DNA from: Kordia aestuariivivens | Lineage (GTDB): Bacteria > Bacteroidota > Bacteroidia > Flavobacteriales > Flavobacteriaceae | Assembly (NCBI RefSeq): GCF_014397005.1 | Contig: NZ_JACGWS010000001.1 | Location: 310,001 to 374,000, forward strand | DNA: 64,000 bases | Reading direction: 5' to 3' | In this document: positions 43,608 through 51,575 of the stretch, piece after piece | Layout of the letters: every line of letters starts with the position of its first letter | Numbering within the stretch: position 1 is the stretch's first letter | Made by a program: the position numbers and the translations under genes | Notes under the pieces: model-generated | Database searches by the model: none | What the model was told of the DNA's origin: nothing | Seen by the model: only the letters and a program-made list of their open reading frames with translations

Positions 43608-44042
43608 TCATAACTTTAAAAATGCCGTACCATCTTCGAGTTGAGATGCTAATTCTTTCAAAGTAGTAGCGTCTAATATCGTTTTAAGATCTGCTCTCAC
43701 TGCTTTAAACTTATCGTGAAGCGGGCAAGGTTTCAATGCACTACATTCAGACAAACCCAATCCACATCTGTTATAGACAGCGTCTCCATCGATAGCTTTT
43801 ACAATAGCTGTGAGTTTTGTTTGATGCAAACCTTCTTCGGAAATCTCAAATCCTCCGTATGGACCTTTTACAGATTTTATAATTTTTGCTTTCACTAATT
43901 TTTGTAAAATCTTTGCTGTAAAAGCACTAGGGGAATCTATTGCGATGGCAATAGCTGTGTTGCCAACTCTTTCGTCTTTACTCGATTTCATGGCTATAAA
44001 AATAAGAGCCCTTATGCCATATTCACACGCTTTAGAAAACAT
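43608..44042 (-). CDS. Rrf2-family regulator with Fe-S cysteines (NsrR-like)
   Basis: The 144-aa protein has the Rrf2 winged-helix domain (CEYGIRALIFIAMKSSKDER, SPSAFTAKILQKLVKAKIIK, SVKGPYGGFEISEEG) and the three-cysteine cluster CGLGLSECSALKPC (Cys93, Cys100, Cys106). In NsrR and IscR such cysteines hold a [2Fe-2S] or [4Fe-4S] cluster sensing NO or iron-sulfur status. The gene is divergent from the nitrous oxide reductase cluster, which makes a nitric-oxide or redox sensor controlling that cluster likely, though this is inferred from context. Confidence 0.92.
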   Translation of the reverse strand: MFSKACEYGIRALIFIAMKSSKDERVGNTAIAIAIDSPSAFTAKILQKLVKAKIIKSVKGPYGGFEISEEGLHQTKLTAIVKAIDGDAVYNRCGLGLSECSALKPCPLHDKFKAVRADLKTILDATTLKELASQLEDGTAFLKL

Positions 44043-44081
44043 AGTTTATGTATAAAATTAATACTGCAAATATATAAAAGA

Positions 44082-44141
44082 TAAAAACGTCCTTTATATG
44101 ATAAAAGTCATTTTTTCTCTTTTTTTTCTTACCTAAATTTG
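44082..44141 (+). promoter_or_regulatory. Candidate Rrf2 operator and -7 element of the nos cluster
   Basis: TAAAAACGTCCTTTA at 44082-44096 is a partial dyad of the kind bound by NsrR-like proteins and lies between the divergent regulator and the cytochrome gene. TAAATTTG at 44134-44141 fits the -7 element, with a leader of about 34 bases before 44182. The operator call is speculative. Confidence 0.35.
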
Positions 44142-44181
44142 AAATGTTAAAATGAGTATTAACAAATAATACCTTTATATA

Positions 44182-44670
44182 ATGACTAGAATAATCAAGT
44201 TAACTTTCCTCTTACTATTAGGAATATTAGTAAGCTGTGGAGGAAAAGAAGAGAAGAAAAAAGGGGAAATTCAAATAGGCAAAAACTCTAAAGTTGAGAC
44301 TAAAAATGAAACGCCCGCATCCAAAAGAATAACGCTGGATAATAAAGGTGTTGGGAAAATTAAATCGCTCACGCTAGATGCTACTATCGACAATGCAATG
44401 GTAGAAAGAGGCGCAGCACTCTTTAAAACAAACTGTGCAGCATGTCACAAAATAGACAAACGTTTTATAGGACCTAACCCAACTGGGATACTAAAACGTA
44501 GAAGTCCCGAATGGATTATGAATATGATTCTAGATCCAAAATTAATGACCGAAGAAGATCAATGTGCAAAAGATTTATTGATTGAGTTTAATGGTGCTGC
44601 AATGGCAAACCAAAATATGACAGAAGCGCAAGCACGTGATATTCTAGAATACTTCAGAACACTTAAATAA
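44182..44670 (+). CDS. c-type cytochrome lipoprotein of the nos cluster
   Basis: The 162-aa product has a lipoprotein signal (LLLLGILVSC, Cys19), a disordered Lys/Glu-rich linker and a class I cytochrome c domain with one haem site CAACH (Cys85, Cys88, His89). The axial Met lies in FNGAAMANQNM (Met141 or Met146). It is probably tethered to the outer face of the inner membrane or the inner face of the outer membrane. It would pass electrons to N2O reductase. It is the first gene of the cluster, eight bases ahead of the fasciclin gene. Confidence 0.9.
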   Translation: MTRIIKLTFLLLLGILVSCGGKEEKKKGEIQIGKNSKVETKNETPASKRITLDNKGVGKIKSLTLDATIDNAMVERGAALFKTNCAACHKIDKRFIGPNPTGILKRRSPEWIMNMILDPKLMTEEDQCAKDLLIEFNGAAMANQNMTEAQARDILEYFRTLK

Positions 44671-44677
44671 TAACCTT

Positions 44678-45250
44678 ATGAAAACCATCCATGTATTAAA
44701 AGTAATTACTGTAGCCGTATTTCTTGTTGTTCTTTACAGTTGTAAAAACGAAGGGAAACAAGAAAATACTTCTATTCAAACTTCCCAAAAAGCTGTTTCC
44801 GATAGTCAAAAAGGGCAAGCCTTTATAGCAGATGATAGTTCTACGCCCAATGTATTGCAAATTGCTATAAAATCACCAGATCATACCACACTTGTAGCTG
44901 CAGTGCAAGCGGCAAGTTTAGAAAATGTATTGGTAAATGCAGGTCCTTTAATGGTATTTGCACCTACAAATGAAGCTTTTGCAGCCTTACCTGAAGGAAC
45001 CGTGGAAGAATTACTAAAACCTGAAAACAAGCAAAAATTAGCTACTATTTTAAAGCATCACGTAACTGCGGGAAACTACGATAAAAACTTTTTAAAGAAT
45101 TTTAAAAAACTAGGTCAAGCAGATGATACAAGCGTAAAAGTAGAAGTAAAAGGAGACGATGTATACGTTGGCGGTGCAAAAATACTAGCAAGTGTAAAAG
45201 CGGGTAATGGTATTGTGCATGTAGTAGACAAAGTGATTTTACCTGAATAA
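44678..45250 (+). CDS. Fasciclin-domain lipoprotein
   Basis: The 190-aa product has a lipoprotein signal (VVLYSC, Cys22) and one FAS1 domain (about 55-190) with the two conserved blocks FAPTNEAFAALPEGTVEELL (H1) and GNGIVHVVDKVILPE (H2), plus the intervening HHVTAGNYD. FAS1 domains usually mediate adhesion or protein contacts. Lying between the cytochrome and nosZ in the same direction, it is probably co-transcribed, and may act as an assembly or docking factor for the reductase rather than in adhesion. That role is inference from position. Confidence 0.9.
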   Translation: MKTIHVLKVITVAVFLVVLYSCKNEGKQENTSIQTSQKAVSDSQKGQAFIADDSSTPNVLQIAIKSPDHTTLVAAVQAASLENVLVNAGPLMVFAPTNEAFAALPEGTVEELLKPENKQKLATILKHHVTAGNYDKNFLKNFKKLGQADDTSVKVEVKGDDVYVGGAKILASVKAGNGIVHVVDKVILPE

Positions 45251-45277
45251 ACGAATAATAACTAAACTTTAGAACAA

Positions 45278-47242
45278 ATGATAAAATATAAATTTCAATT
45301 AGGATCACTCTTTATTGCCTTAATGCTTCTTACAAGCTGTGGTAATAACAATGGTCAAAAAGGATCGAGTGGTGCATTAAATTCCAGTGCGGCAGAAAAA
45401 GTATATGTGGCTCCTGGAGAACAAGACGAGTTTTATGCTTTCATGTCTGGTGGATATAGTGGTAACTTAACGGTTTATGGTTTACCTTCCGGTAGAATGT
45501 TCAAAGAAATACCAGTATTCTCTCAATTCCCAACTTCGGGTTATGGGTATTCTGAAGAAACAAAACCGATGTTACAAACCTCTCATGGTTTTGTCCCTTG
45601 GGATGATTCGCATCACCCAGATATTTCTCAAACAAACGGAGAACTAGATGGACGCTGGATTTTTATCAATGGAAACAATACGCCAAGAATTGCGAGAATA
45701 AGTTTGACCACTTTTGAAACGGAAGAAATCATTGAAGTGCCAAACAGTGCAGGTAATCACAGTTCCTCATTTGTAACAGAAAACACAGAGTATGTAGTAG
45801 CTGGAACCCGATTTTCGGTGCCAATTCCACAGCGTGACATGCCCATAAACGAGTACAAAGGAAACTTCAAAGGATCTTTATCATTCATCAGTGTTGATCC
45901 AGAACACGGTCACATGGATATAAAATTCCAGATCATAATGCCTGGTTTTAACTATGATCTTTCACATCCAGGACGTGGAAAATCACACGGTTGGTTCTTC
46001 TTTACAACGTATAATACAGAAGAGGCGAGTACATTACAAGAAGTAAACGCTTCTCAAAATGATAAAGACTTTATAGCTGCGATCAATTGGAAAAAAATTG
46101 AAGCATATGTTAACAATGGTGGCGGAACAAAAATGCCTGCTAACTATGCACACAACGTTTACGATGAAGGAACGCACACAGCAACGACAACAATGAAAAA
46201 AGAAGTGCTTACGGTAAATCCTTTAGATGTGCCTGGCGCAGTATACTTTTTGCCTACGCCTAAATCGCCTCACGGTTGTGATGTTGATCCATCAGGGCAA
46301 TACATCATTGGTAATGGAAAGCTTTCTGCGGATTTAACAGTACATTCATTTGATAGAATGATAGAAGCGATAGAAGGCAAAAAATTTGACGGTGAAGCCT
46401 ATGGGATTCCTATCTTAAAATTTGAAGACGTACTTGCAGGAACTGTAAAAAGTGGTGGTTTAGGACCGCTTCATACAGAATTTGATGGAAAAGGGAATGC
46501 GTATACGACGTTCTTTATCTCTTCGGAAGTTGTAAAATGGAAACTCGGAACTTGGGAAGTAATCGATAGAAAACCAACGTATTACTCTGTAGGACACTTG
46601 ATGATTCCGGGAGGGAATTCCGCAAAACCATTTGGAAAATATGTAGTTGCCTTAAATAAAATTACAAAGGATAGATATTTGCCTACAGGTCCAGAAATGG
46701 AGCATTCAGCACAGATTTATGATATCTCTGGAGAAAAAATGGAACTTCTCTATGATTTCCCTACACACGGAGAACCACATTATGCAGCTGGATGTCCCGC
46801 AAGTTTACTAGCACCAAAATCTAAAAAGCTGTATCGATTAGATGAAAACAAACATCCGTATGCAGTCACAAGTCCAGATCAGGCAAAAGTAGTCAGAAAC
46901 GGGAAAGAAGTACATGTTTACATGTCTACCATACGAAGTCACTTTACACCAGATAACATAGAAGGTGTAAAAGTAGGAGACAAAGTATATTTCCACATCA
47001 CAAACCAAGAGCAAGATTTTGATGTTCCTCACGGTTTCGCAATGATAGGACAGAATACTTCTGAATTACTCATCATGCCAGGACAAACGAAAACTTCGGT
47101 TTGGGAACCTAAGCAAGTAGGGGTTTGGCCTTTCTATTGTACAGATTTTTGCTCGGCACTTCACCAAGAAATGCAGGGTTATGTTAGAGTTTCTCCCGCA
47201 AATTCTGATTTAGAATTAAGTTGGTCTCTAGGTGGAGATTAA
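45278..47242 (+). CDS. nosZ: Nitrous oxide reductase, clade II (Sec-dependent)
   Basis: NosZ reduces N2O to N2 in the periplasm as a respiratory terminal oxidase. The 654-aa protein has a lipoprotein/Sec-type signal (LMLLTSC, Cys21) and no twin-arginine motif, the mark of clade II. The propeller domain holds the His-rich CuZ ligands (PWDDSHHPD, FVTENTEY, SPHGCDVDPSG, GPLHTEFDG, GEPHYAAGCP). The C-terminal cupredoxin domain holds the CuA site YCTDFCSALHQEM (Cys622, Cys626, His630, Met633) and an upstream ligand His in DVPHGFAM. All expected ligands appear present, so the enzyme should be functional. A hairpin follows the stop. Confidence 0.97.
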   Translation: MIKYKFQLGSLFIALMLLTSCGNNNGQKGSSGALNSSAAEKVYVAPGEQDEFYAFMSGGYSGNLTVYGLPSGRMFKEIPVFSQFPTSGYGYSEETKPMLQTSHGFVPWDDSHHPDISQTNGELDGRWIFINGNNTPRIARISLTTFETEEIIEVPNSAGNHSSSFVTENTEYVVAGTRFSVPIPQRDMPINEYKGNFKGSLSFISVDPEHGHMDIKFQIIMPGFNYDLSHPGRGKSHGWFFFTTYNTEEASTLQEVNASQNDKDFIAAINWKKIEAYVNNGGGTKMPANYAHNVYDEGTHTATTTMKKEVLTVNPLDVPGAVYFLPTPKSPHGCDVDPSGQYIIGNGKLSADLTVHSFDRMIEAIEGKKFDGEAYGIPILKFEDVLAGTVKSGGLGPLHTEFDGKGNAYTTFFISSEVVKWKLGTWEVIDRKPTYYSVGHLMIPGGNSAKPFGKYVVALNKITKDRYLPTGPEMEHSAQIYDISGEKMELLYDFPTHGEPHYAAGCPASLLAPKSKKLYRLDENKHPYAVTSPDQAKVVRNGKEVHVYMSTIRSHFTPDNIEGVKVGDKVYFHITNQEQDFDVPHGFAMIGQNTSELLIMPGQTKTSVWEPKQVGVWPFYCTDFCSALHQEMQGYVRVSPANSDLELSWSLGGD

Positions 47243-47258
47243 TGACTAAATATTTCAA

Positions 47259-47284
47259 AGCAGGCAGTTTAAAGACTGCCTGCT
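47259..47284 (+). terminator. Intercistronic hairpin after nosZ
   Basis: AGCAGGCAGT pairs perfectly over ten bases with ACTGCCTGCT around a six-base loop. It lies 17 bases after the nosZ stop and lacks a strong T run. It may partially terminate, or protect the nosZ messenger 3' end. Confidence 0.6.
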
Positions 47285-47348
47285 TATATCTCATATATTT
47301 TATAGGAATGCTTTTTATAAAAGCGTAATCTCAATAACTCTTACTAAG

Positions 47349-47963
47349 ATGAAAAAAGCCAGTATTCTGATGATCCTTGGTGCCTTACTATTAATGGGCT
47401 TATTTCAATTTCCTTTATGGAATATCATGCTAGGCGCACCGCAATATCCAGAACCATTAGGAATGAATATCTATATTGATGGAATCCAAGGAATGAACGA
47501 ATTTGATATTCAAAATATAGACGGACTGAATCATTATATAGGAATGAAAACAATTCCGAAAGCTATTGATATGTGGGAATTTGAAGTCTTCCCAATCGTT
47601 ATTGCAAGTATGTCAATAATAGGTGTTATTATAGGACTCTTCGGCTATTTTGGGAAAGTAAGTCACCATTGGTTTCTAGGTTGGTTGCTAGTAATAACCA
47701 TTCTAGGGGTTTTAGGGATGTATGATTTCAATGCTTGGATGATAGATTATGGAACAAACTTAGATCCGAATGCCATTATGAAACTCCAAAATCCTGATGG
47801 TACAGCTATGAGTTATAAACCGCCGTTGCTTGGACATCAAAAATTACTAAACTTTGATGCGTATTCATATCCGCGTTTGGGAGGTTATCTTATGGGAGCA
47901 GGAATGTTTCTCACGTTTATTGCCTATTTTCTTGGGAAAAAATCAAAAACAATCAACACATGA
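47349..47963 (+). CDS. nos-cluster integral membrane protein
   Basis: The 204-aa protein has four predicted transmembrane helices (about 6-22, 78-98, 106-122 and 178-196) with a periplasmic loop (YPEPLGMNIYIDGIQGMNEF) and a second loop containing PPLLGHQKLLNFDAYSYP. His and Met residues in the loops could handle copper or quinone. I do not know a named family, but similar small membrane proteins occur between nosZ and nosL in clade II clusters. It may route electrons or help copper-site assembly. It overlaps nosL by four bases. Confidence 0.75.
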   Translation: MKKASILMILGALLLMGLFQFPLWNIMLGAPQYPEPLGMNIYIDGIQGMNEFDIQNIDGLNHYIGMKTIPKAIDMWEFEVFPIVIASMSIIGVIIGLFGYFGKVSHHWFLGWLLVITILGVLGMYDFNAWMIDYGTNLDPNAIMKLQNPDGTAMSYKPPLLGHQKLLNFDAYSYPRLGGYLMGAGMFLTFIAYFLGKKSKTINT

Positions 47964-48403
47964 AAAATCTACATAACATCGCCGTTGGTATTTTAGTATT
48001 TCTACTGATGAGTGCTTGCAATACAAATCCTAAACCAATTGATTACGGAAATGACGGTTGCCACTTTTGTAAAATGACCATCGTTGATAAAATTCATGGA
48101 TCTGAATTGATCACAGATAAAGGAAAAGTATTCAAGTTTGACGCTACCGAATGTATGCTAAATTATATGGCAGAAACCAAAGACCTTCAAATAGGAAACA
48201 TACTTACAAATTATTATGAAGCGCCAACCGAATTAATAAAAACTCAGGAAGCAACTTTTTTGATCAGTGAAAATTTGCCAAGCCCTATGGGAGCCTATTT
48301 AACTGCATTTGAAAACACTGCGAATGCTGAAAAAGTTCAAGCTGAAAAAGGAGGGAAGCTATACAATTGGGAAGCATTAAAAGCACATTTACACAAAAAA
48401 TAA
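47960..48403 (+). CDS. nosL: Copper chaperone lipoprotein NosL
   Basis: NosL is a lipoprotein copper chaperone for NosZ maturation. The 147-aa product has a lipobox (FLLMSAC, Cys20) and the metal-binding core YGNDGCHFCKMTIVD, with the CxxCxM arrangement typical of the family. The NosL domain continues with KFDATECMLNYMAE and ends in GGKLYNWEALKAH. It is translationally coupled to the preceding membrane protein gene and followed by nosD. Confidence 0.94.
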   Translation: MKNLHNIAVGILVFLLMSACNTNPKPIDYGNDGCHFCKMTIVDKIHGSELITDKGKVFKFDATECMLNYMAETKDLQIGNILTNYYEAPTELIKTQEATFLISENLPSPMGAYLTAFENTANAEKVQAEKGGKLYNWEALKAHLHKK

Positions 48404-48427
48404 TATTGCTAGCACTATAATTTAATC

Positions 48428-49666
48428 ATGGATTTACTCAAAAAATTGCTGTTTACACTAGTGCTCTTTTGCAGCTTTTCAATAACCGCACAAACTATTG
48501 AAGTCTGTAATGATTGCGATGTCAGTTCACTCAAAGAAGCCATCAAAGTTTCCACTATGTGTGATACGATTTTGGTCAAAAAAGGAACGTACAAAGAGTA
48601 CAATATTGTAGTTGATAAACCATTGACAATTATAGGTGAAAATTTTCCCGTAATAGACGGTGAAGACAAAGGAGAAATTATACGGATCGTTTCAGACTAT
48701 GTAACTATTGATGGATTGTTTATCATAAACGTAGGAACCAGTTATACCAGTGATCACGCAGCAATACGTGTGGTAAGAAGTAAACATTTTGTGATACAGA
48801 ATGTTGTATTAGAAAACTTGTTTTTTGGTATTTACATAGAAAAATCCAGTCATGGAAAAATCTATCACAACAAAGTAATTGGTGATGCGCAAGACGAATA
48901 CAATTCAGGGAATGGCATTCAATTGTGGCATTCAAAACACATCCTTGTAGAACGAAACATTGTCCAGAAAGTACGTGATGGGATTTACTTAGAATTTTCA
49001 GATGATATTACCATCAATGAAAATACAAGCACAAACAACTTGCGATATGGATTGCATTTTATGTTTTCTAATGATGATTTGTACACCAATAATGTTTTTG
49101 AAAATAACGGCGCTGGTGTTGCTGTCATGTTTTCAAAGCGAATTAAAATGCTCCATAATACGTTCAAGAAAAACTGGGGAACGGCAGCTTTTGGACTACT
49201 CTTAAAAGAAATAAATGATGCCGAAATTAAACACAATGTATTTGAAGAAAACACGGTCGCCATTAATATTGAAGGATCAAATAGAGTTGTGTATTCCGAT
49301 AATGATTTTATTAGTAACGGATACGCTATCAAAGTGCTAGGTGCCTGTTATGCCAACACTTTTGAGAAAAACAATTTTCTGTACAATTCCTTTGATGTTT
49401 CATATTATAATAAAATAAATGACAATGTTTTTCAACATAATTATTGGAGTGGTTACACAGGTTATGATTTGGATGAAGATGGTGTTGGTGATGTTCCGTA
49501 CAGACCTGTAAAACTATTTTCGTATATCGTGAACAAAACACCTGAAACCATCATATTAATGCGAAGTTTATTCATCGATATTATTGATTTTTCAGAGAAA
49601 GTTTCTCCTGTATTTACACCAGATAATTTATTGGATATGACTCCACAAATAAAGCGATACCAATGA
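48428..49666 (+). CDS. nosD: Nitrous oxide reductase maturation protein NosD
   Basis: NosD is a periplasmic right-handed beta-helix protein needed to build the CuZ site, working with the NosFY transporter. The 412-aa product has a signal peptide (residues 1-22, ITAQ), then many parallel beta-helix coils with repeated N-rich rungs (HGKIYHNKVIG, DDLYTNNVFENNGAGVAVMF, HNTFKKNWGTAAFGLLLKE). The C-terminal region includes NYWSGYTGYDLDEDGVGDVP, diagnostic for NosD. The stop overlaps the nosF start by four bases. Confidence 0.96.
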   Translation: MDLLKKLLFTLVLFCSFSITAQTIEVCNDCDVSSLKEAIKVSTMCDTILVKKGTYKEYNIVVDKPLTIIGENFPVIDGEDKGEIIRIVSDYVTIDGLFIINVGTSYTSDHAAIRVVRSKHFVIQNVVLENLFFGIYIEKSSHGKIYHNKVIGDAQDEYNSGNGIQLWHSKHILVERNIVQKVRDGIYLEFSDDITINENTSTNNLRYGLHFMFSNDDLYTNNVFENNGAGVAVMFSKRIKMLHNTFKKNWGTAAFGLLLKEINDAEIKHNVFEENTVAINIEGSNRVVYSDNDFISNGYAIKVLGACYANTFEKNNFLYNSFDVSYYNKINDNVFQHNYWSGYTGYDLDEDGVGDVPYRPVKLFSYIVNKTPETIILMRSLFIDIIDFSEKVSPVFTPDNLLDMTPQIKRYQ

Positions 49667-50370
49667 TTCAAATTGAACAATTACACAAACGATTTGGCAA
49701 AAATCAAGTCCTAAAAGGAATCGATTTGAATATCACCCAAAAAGGAATTTTCGCCATTTTAGGACCGAACGGTTCTGGCAAAACGACCTTAATCAAAGCG
49801 ATATTGGGAATGGTGGTGCCAAACAAAGGCAAACTTTTAGTCGATAGTATTTCCATAAAGAAAAACTGGAAATACAGAGATCAGATAGATTATTTACCTC
49901 AAATAGCAAATTTTCCACCAAACCTTACGGTGAAAGAGCTAATTGTCATGATCAAAGATTTACGAAACCGTCCGGGAGAAGATAAAAAATTGATTGAATT
50001 ATTCATGCTAGAACCTTTTCTAACAAAAAAATTAAGTAACCTTTCCGGCGGGACAAAACAAAAAGTAAACATTGTGCTTTCATTGATGTTTGATAGTCCA
50101 ATAATCATTTTAGACGAACCTACAACAGGTTTAGATCCGATCGCATTAATACGTTTAAAAGAACTCATTAAAGAAGAAAAAGCCAAAGGAAAAATCATCT
50201 TAATTACATCTCACATTATGAGTTTTGTTGAAGAAATGGCAGACGAAATTGTTTTCTTACTGGAAGGAAAAGTCTACTTCAAAGGAAACATAGACGCACT
50301 GAAAACACAAACGAAAGAAGCTAATTTTGAACGCGCAATTGCTAACCTTTTAACCTACGACAATGCTTAA
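49663..50370 (+). CDS. nosF: ABC transporter ATP-binding protein NosF
   Basis: NosF is the ATPase of the NosFY transporter that supports CuZ assembly. The 235-aa protein has Walker A GPNGSGKTTLIK (about 37-48), the signature LSGGTKQKV, Walker B IIILDEPTTGLDP and the switch His in ITSHIMSFVEEMADEI. It overlaps nosD at its start and nosY at its end (eight bases), indicating one transcript. Confidence 0.95.
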   Translation: MIQIEQLHKRFGKNQVLKGIDLNITQKGIFAILGPNGSGKTTLIKAILGMVVPNKGKLLVDSISIKKNWKYRDQIDYLPQIANFPPNLTVKELIVMIKDLRNRPGEDKKLIELFMLEPFLTKKLSNLSGGTKQKVNIVLSLMFDSPIIILDEPTTGLDPIALIRLKELIKEEKAKGKIILITSHIMSFVEEMADEIVFLLEGKVYFKGNIDALKTQTKEANFERAIANLLTYDNA

Positions 50371-51145
50371 AATATTAAAATATAGTTTTTATGATTTAAT
50401 TCGAAGTAGGTGGAGTTATGTATACTTGCTATTTTATTTATTACTAGGTTCTGTGTTGCTTTTTTTAAACAATGACCTGTCAAAAGCAGTGATTACCTTA
50501 ATGAATGTAATCATCATTTTAGTACCACTGATAGGAACCATTTTTGGAGTGATGTATTATTATAATTCTAAAGAATTTACAGAATTATTATTGGCGCAAC
50601 CAATTAAGCGATCTTCTATATTCATTGGACAGTATTTAGGTGTTGCATTATCACTCACAATGAGTCTGATATTGGGATTAGGAATTCCTTTTGTGTTGTA
50701 CGGATTGTTTCAATCTAATGAAATTTGGGACTTTATATTATTGCTAGTCACAGGAACATTTTTGACCTTAATATTTACAGCACTTGCGTTTAATATTGCG
50801 TTGTATAATGAAAATAAAATTAAAGGATTTAGCTATGCAATATTAGTCTGGCTTTTTATGGCGGTTATTTATGATGGTTTATTTTTAATGTCGCTAATTG
50901 CTTTTCAATCGTATCCGTTAGATGCTTTTTCCATTGGTGCAACATTAGTGAATCCAATTGATTTATCTCGTATTTTAATTCTATTAAAGTTAGATATTTC
51001 AGCGTTATTAGGCTATACAGGAGCCGTTTTTCAGAAGTTTTTCGGGACTAATTTCGGGCTGTTTATTTCTATAGGAACCTTGTCATTATGGGTATTATTA
51101 CCAGTATTGAATATTTACAGAAAATGTAGAAAAAAAGATTTTTAA
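50363..51145 (+). CDS. nosY: ABC transporter permease NosY
   Basis: NosY is the membrane part of the NosDFY complex. The 260-aa protein has six predicted membrane helices (about 17-35, 40-60, 93-113, 123-146, 150-175 and 230-250) and an N-terminal cytoplasmic helix (KILKYSFYDLIRSRW) of the ABC-2 type. It closes the cluster. A long inverted repeat lies immediately after it and may terminate the transcript. Confidence 0.93.
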   Translation: MLKILKYSFYDLIRSRWSYVYLLFYLLLGSVLLFLNNDLSKAVITLMNVIIILVPLIGTIFGVMYYYNSKEFTELLLAQPIKRSSIFIGQYLGVALSLTMSLILGLGIPFVLYGLFQSNEIWDFILLLVTGTFLTLIFTALAFNIALYNENKIKGFSYAILVWLFMAVIYDGLFLMSLIAFQSYPLDAFSIGATLVNPIDLSRILILLKLDISALLGYTGAVFQKFFGTNFGLFISIGTLSLWVLLPVLNIYRKCRKKDF

Positions 51146-51150
51146 GAAAA

Positions 51151-51285
51151 AAGTGGTTGTCTAAAAAGTATAATTTTCGTCAAACTGAACTTGATTCAGT
51201 TTCACATAATCTTTGAAAATTAATACGTTGAGATTCTGAATTAAATTCAGAATGACGCTTTTCAAGACTTTTTAGACAACCACTT
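51151..51285. repeat. Nested inverted-repeat element after nosY
   Basis: The ends AAGTGGTTGTCTAAAAAGT (51151-51169) and its exact complement (51267-51285) form a perfect 19-base inverted repeat. Between them are two more perfect palindromes: 51182-51202 (stem AAACTGAA) and 51233-51253 (stem ATTCTGAA). The first contains, inverted, the CTGAATCAAGTTCAG core found twice in the dcw cluster. No protein is encoded. It may double as a terminator between the convergent genes. Confidence 0.75.
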
Positions 51286-51309
51286 CTGTATTTTTAGCTT
51301 ATATAACTA

Positions 51310-51567
51310 TTAATTTACGATCAATTTTAGATTGGTAATTTTTCCATCTGAAAGCATTGCTTTGATAAAATAAATTCCTGTATTTAAATGACTAACATCA
51401 TACGTAATTTCTGTTTTTGAATCTGTATTGAAGTATGTGCCAAGTCTTTTTCCGGATAGATCCGATACTTCAAATTGTTCAATTCTAGAATTAGTGATCG
51501 ATTTTATATTCACAAATCCATTTGCCGGATTTGGATATGCACGGACTAATTTTAGTTTGCATTGTTT
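51310..51567 (-). pseudogene. Orphan T9SS C-terminal sorting domain fragment
   Basis: An open frame of 85 codons on the minus strand encodes a complete-looking T9SS type A sorting domain (AYPNPANGFVNIKS, EQFEVSDLSGKRLGTYF, LNTGIYFIKAMLSDGKI). It has no signal peptide or passenger. It starts right behind an in-frame stop and lies eight bases after the stop of the 830-aa FG-GAP protein, which has its own sorting domain. It is most simply the surviving end of a lost secreted-protein gene, or a domain duplicate. An internal ATG at 51513 could give 67 aa but no export signal. Confidence 0.7.
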
Positions 51568-51575
51568 TTAGTGTA

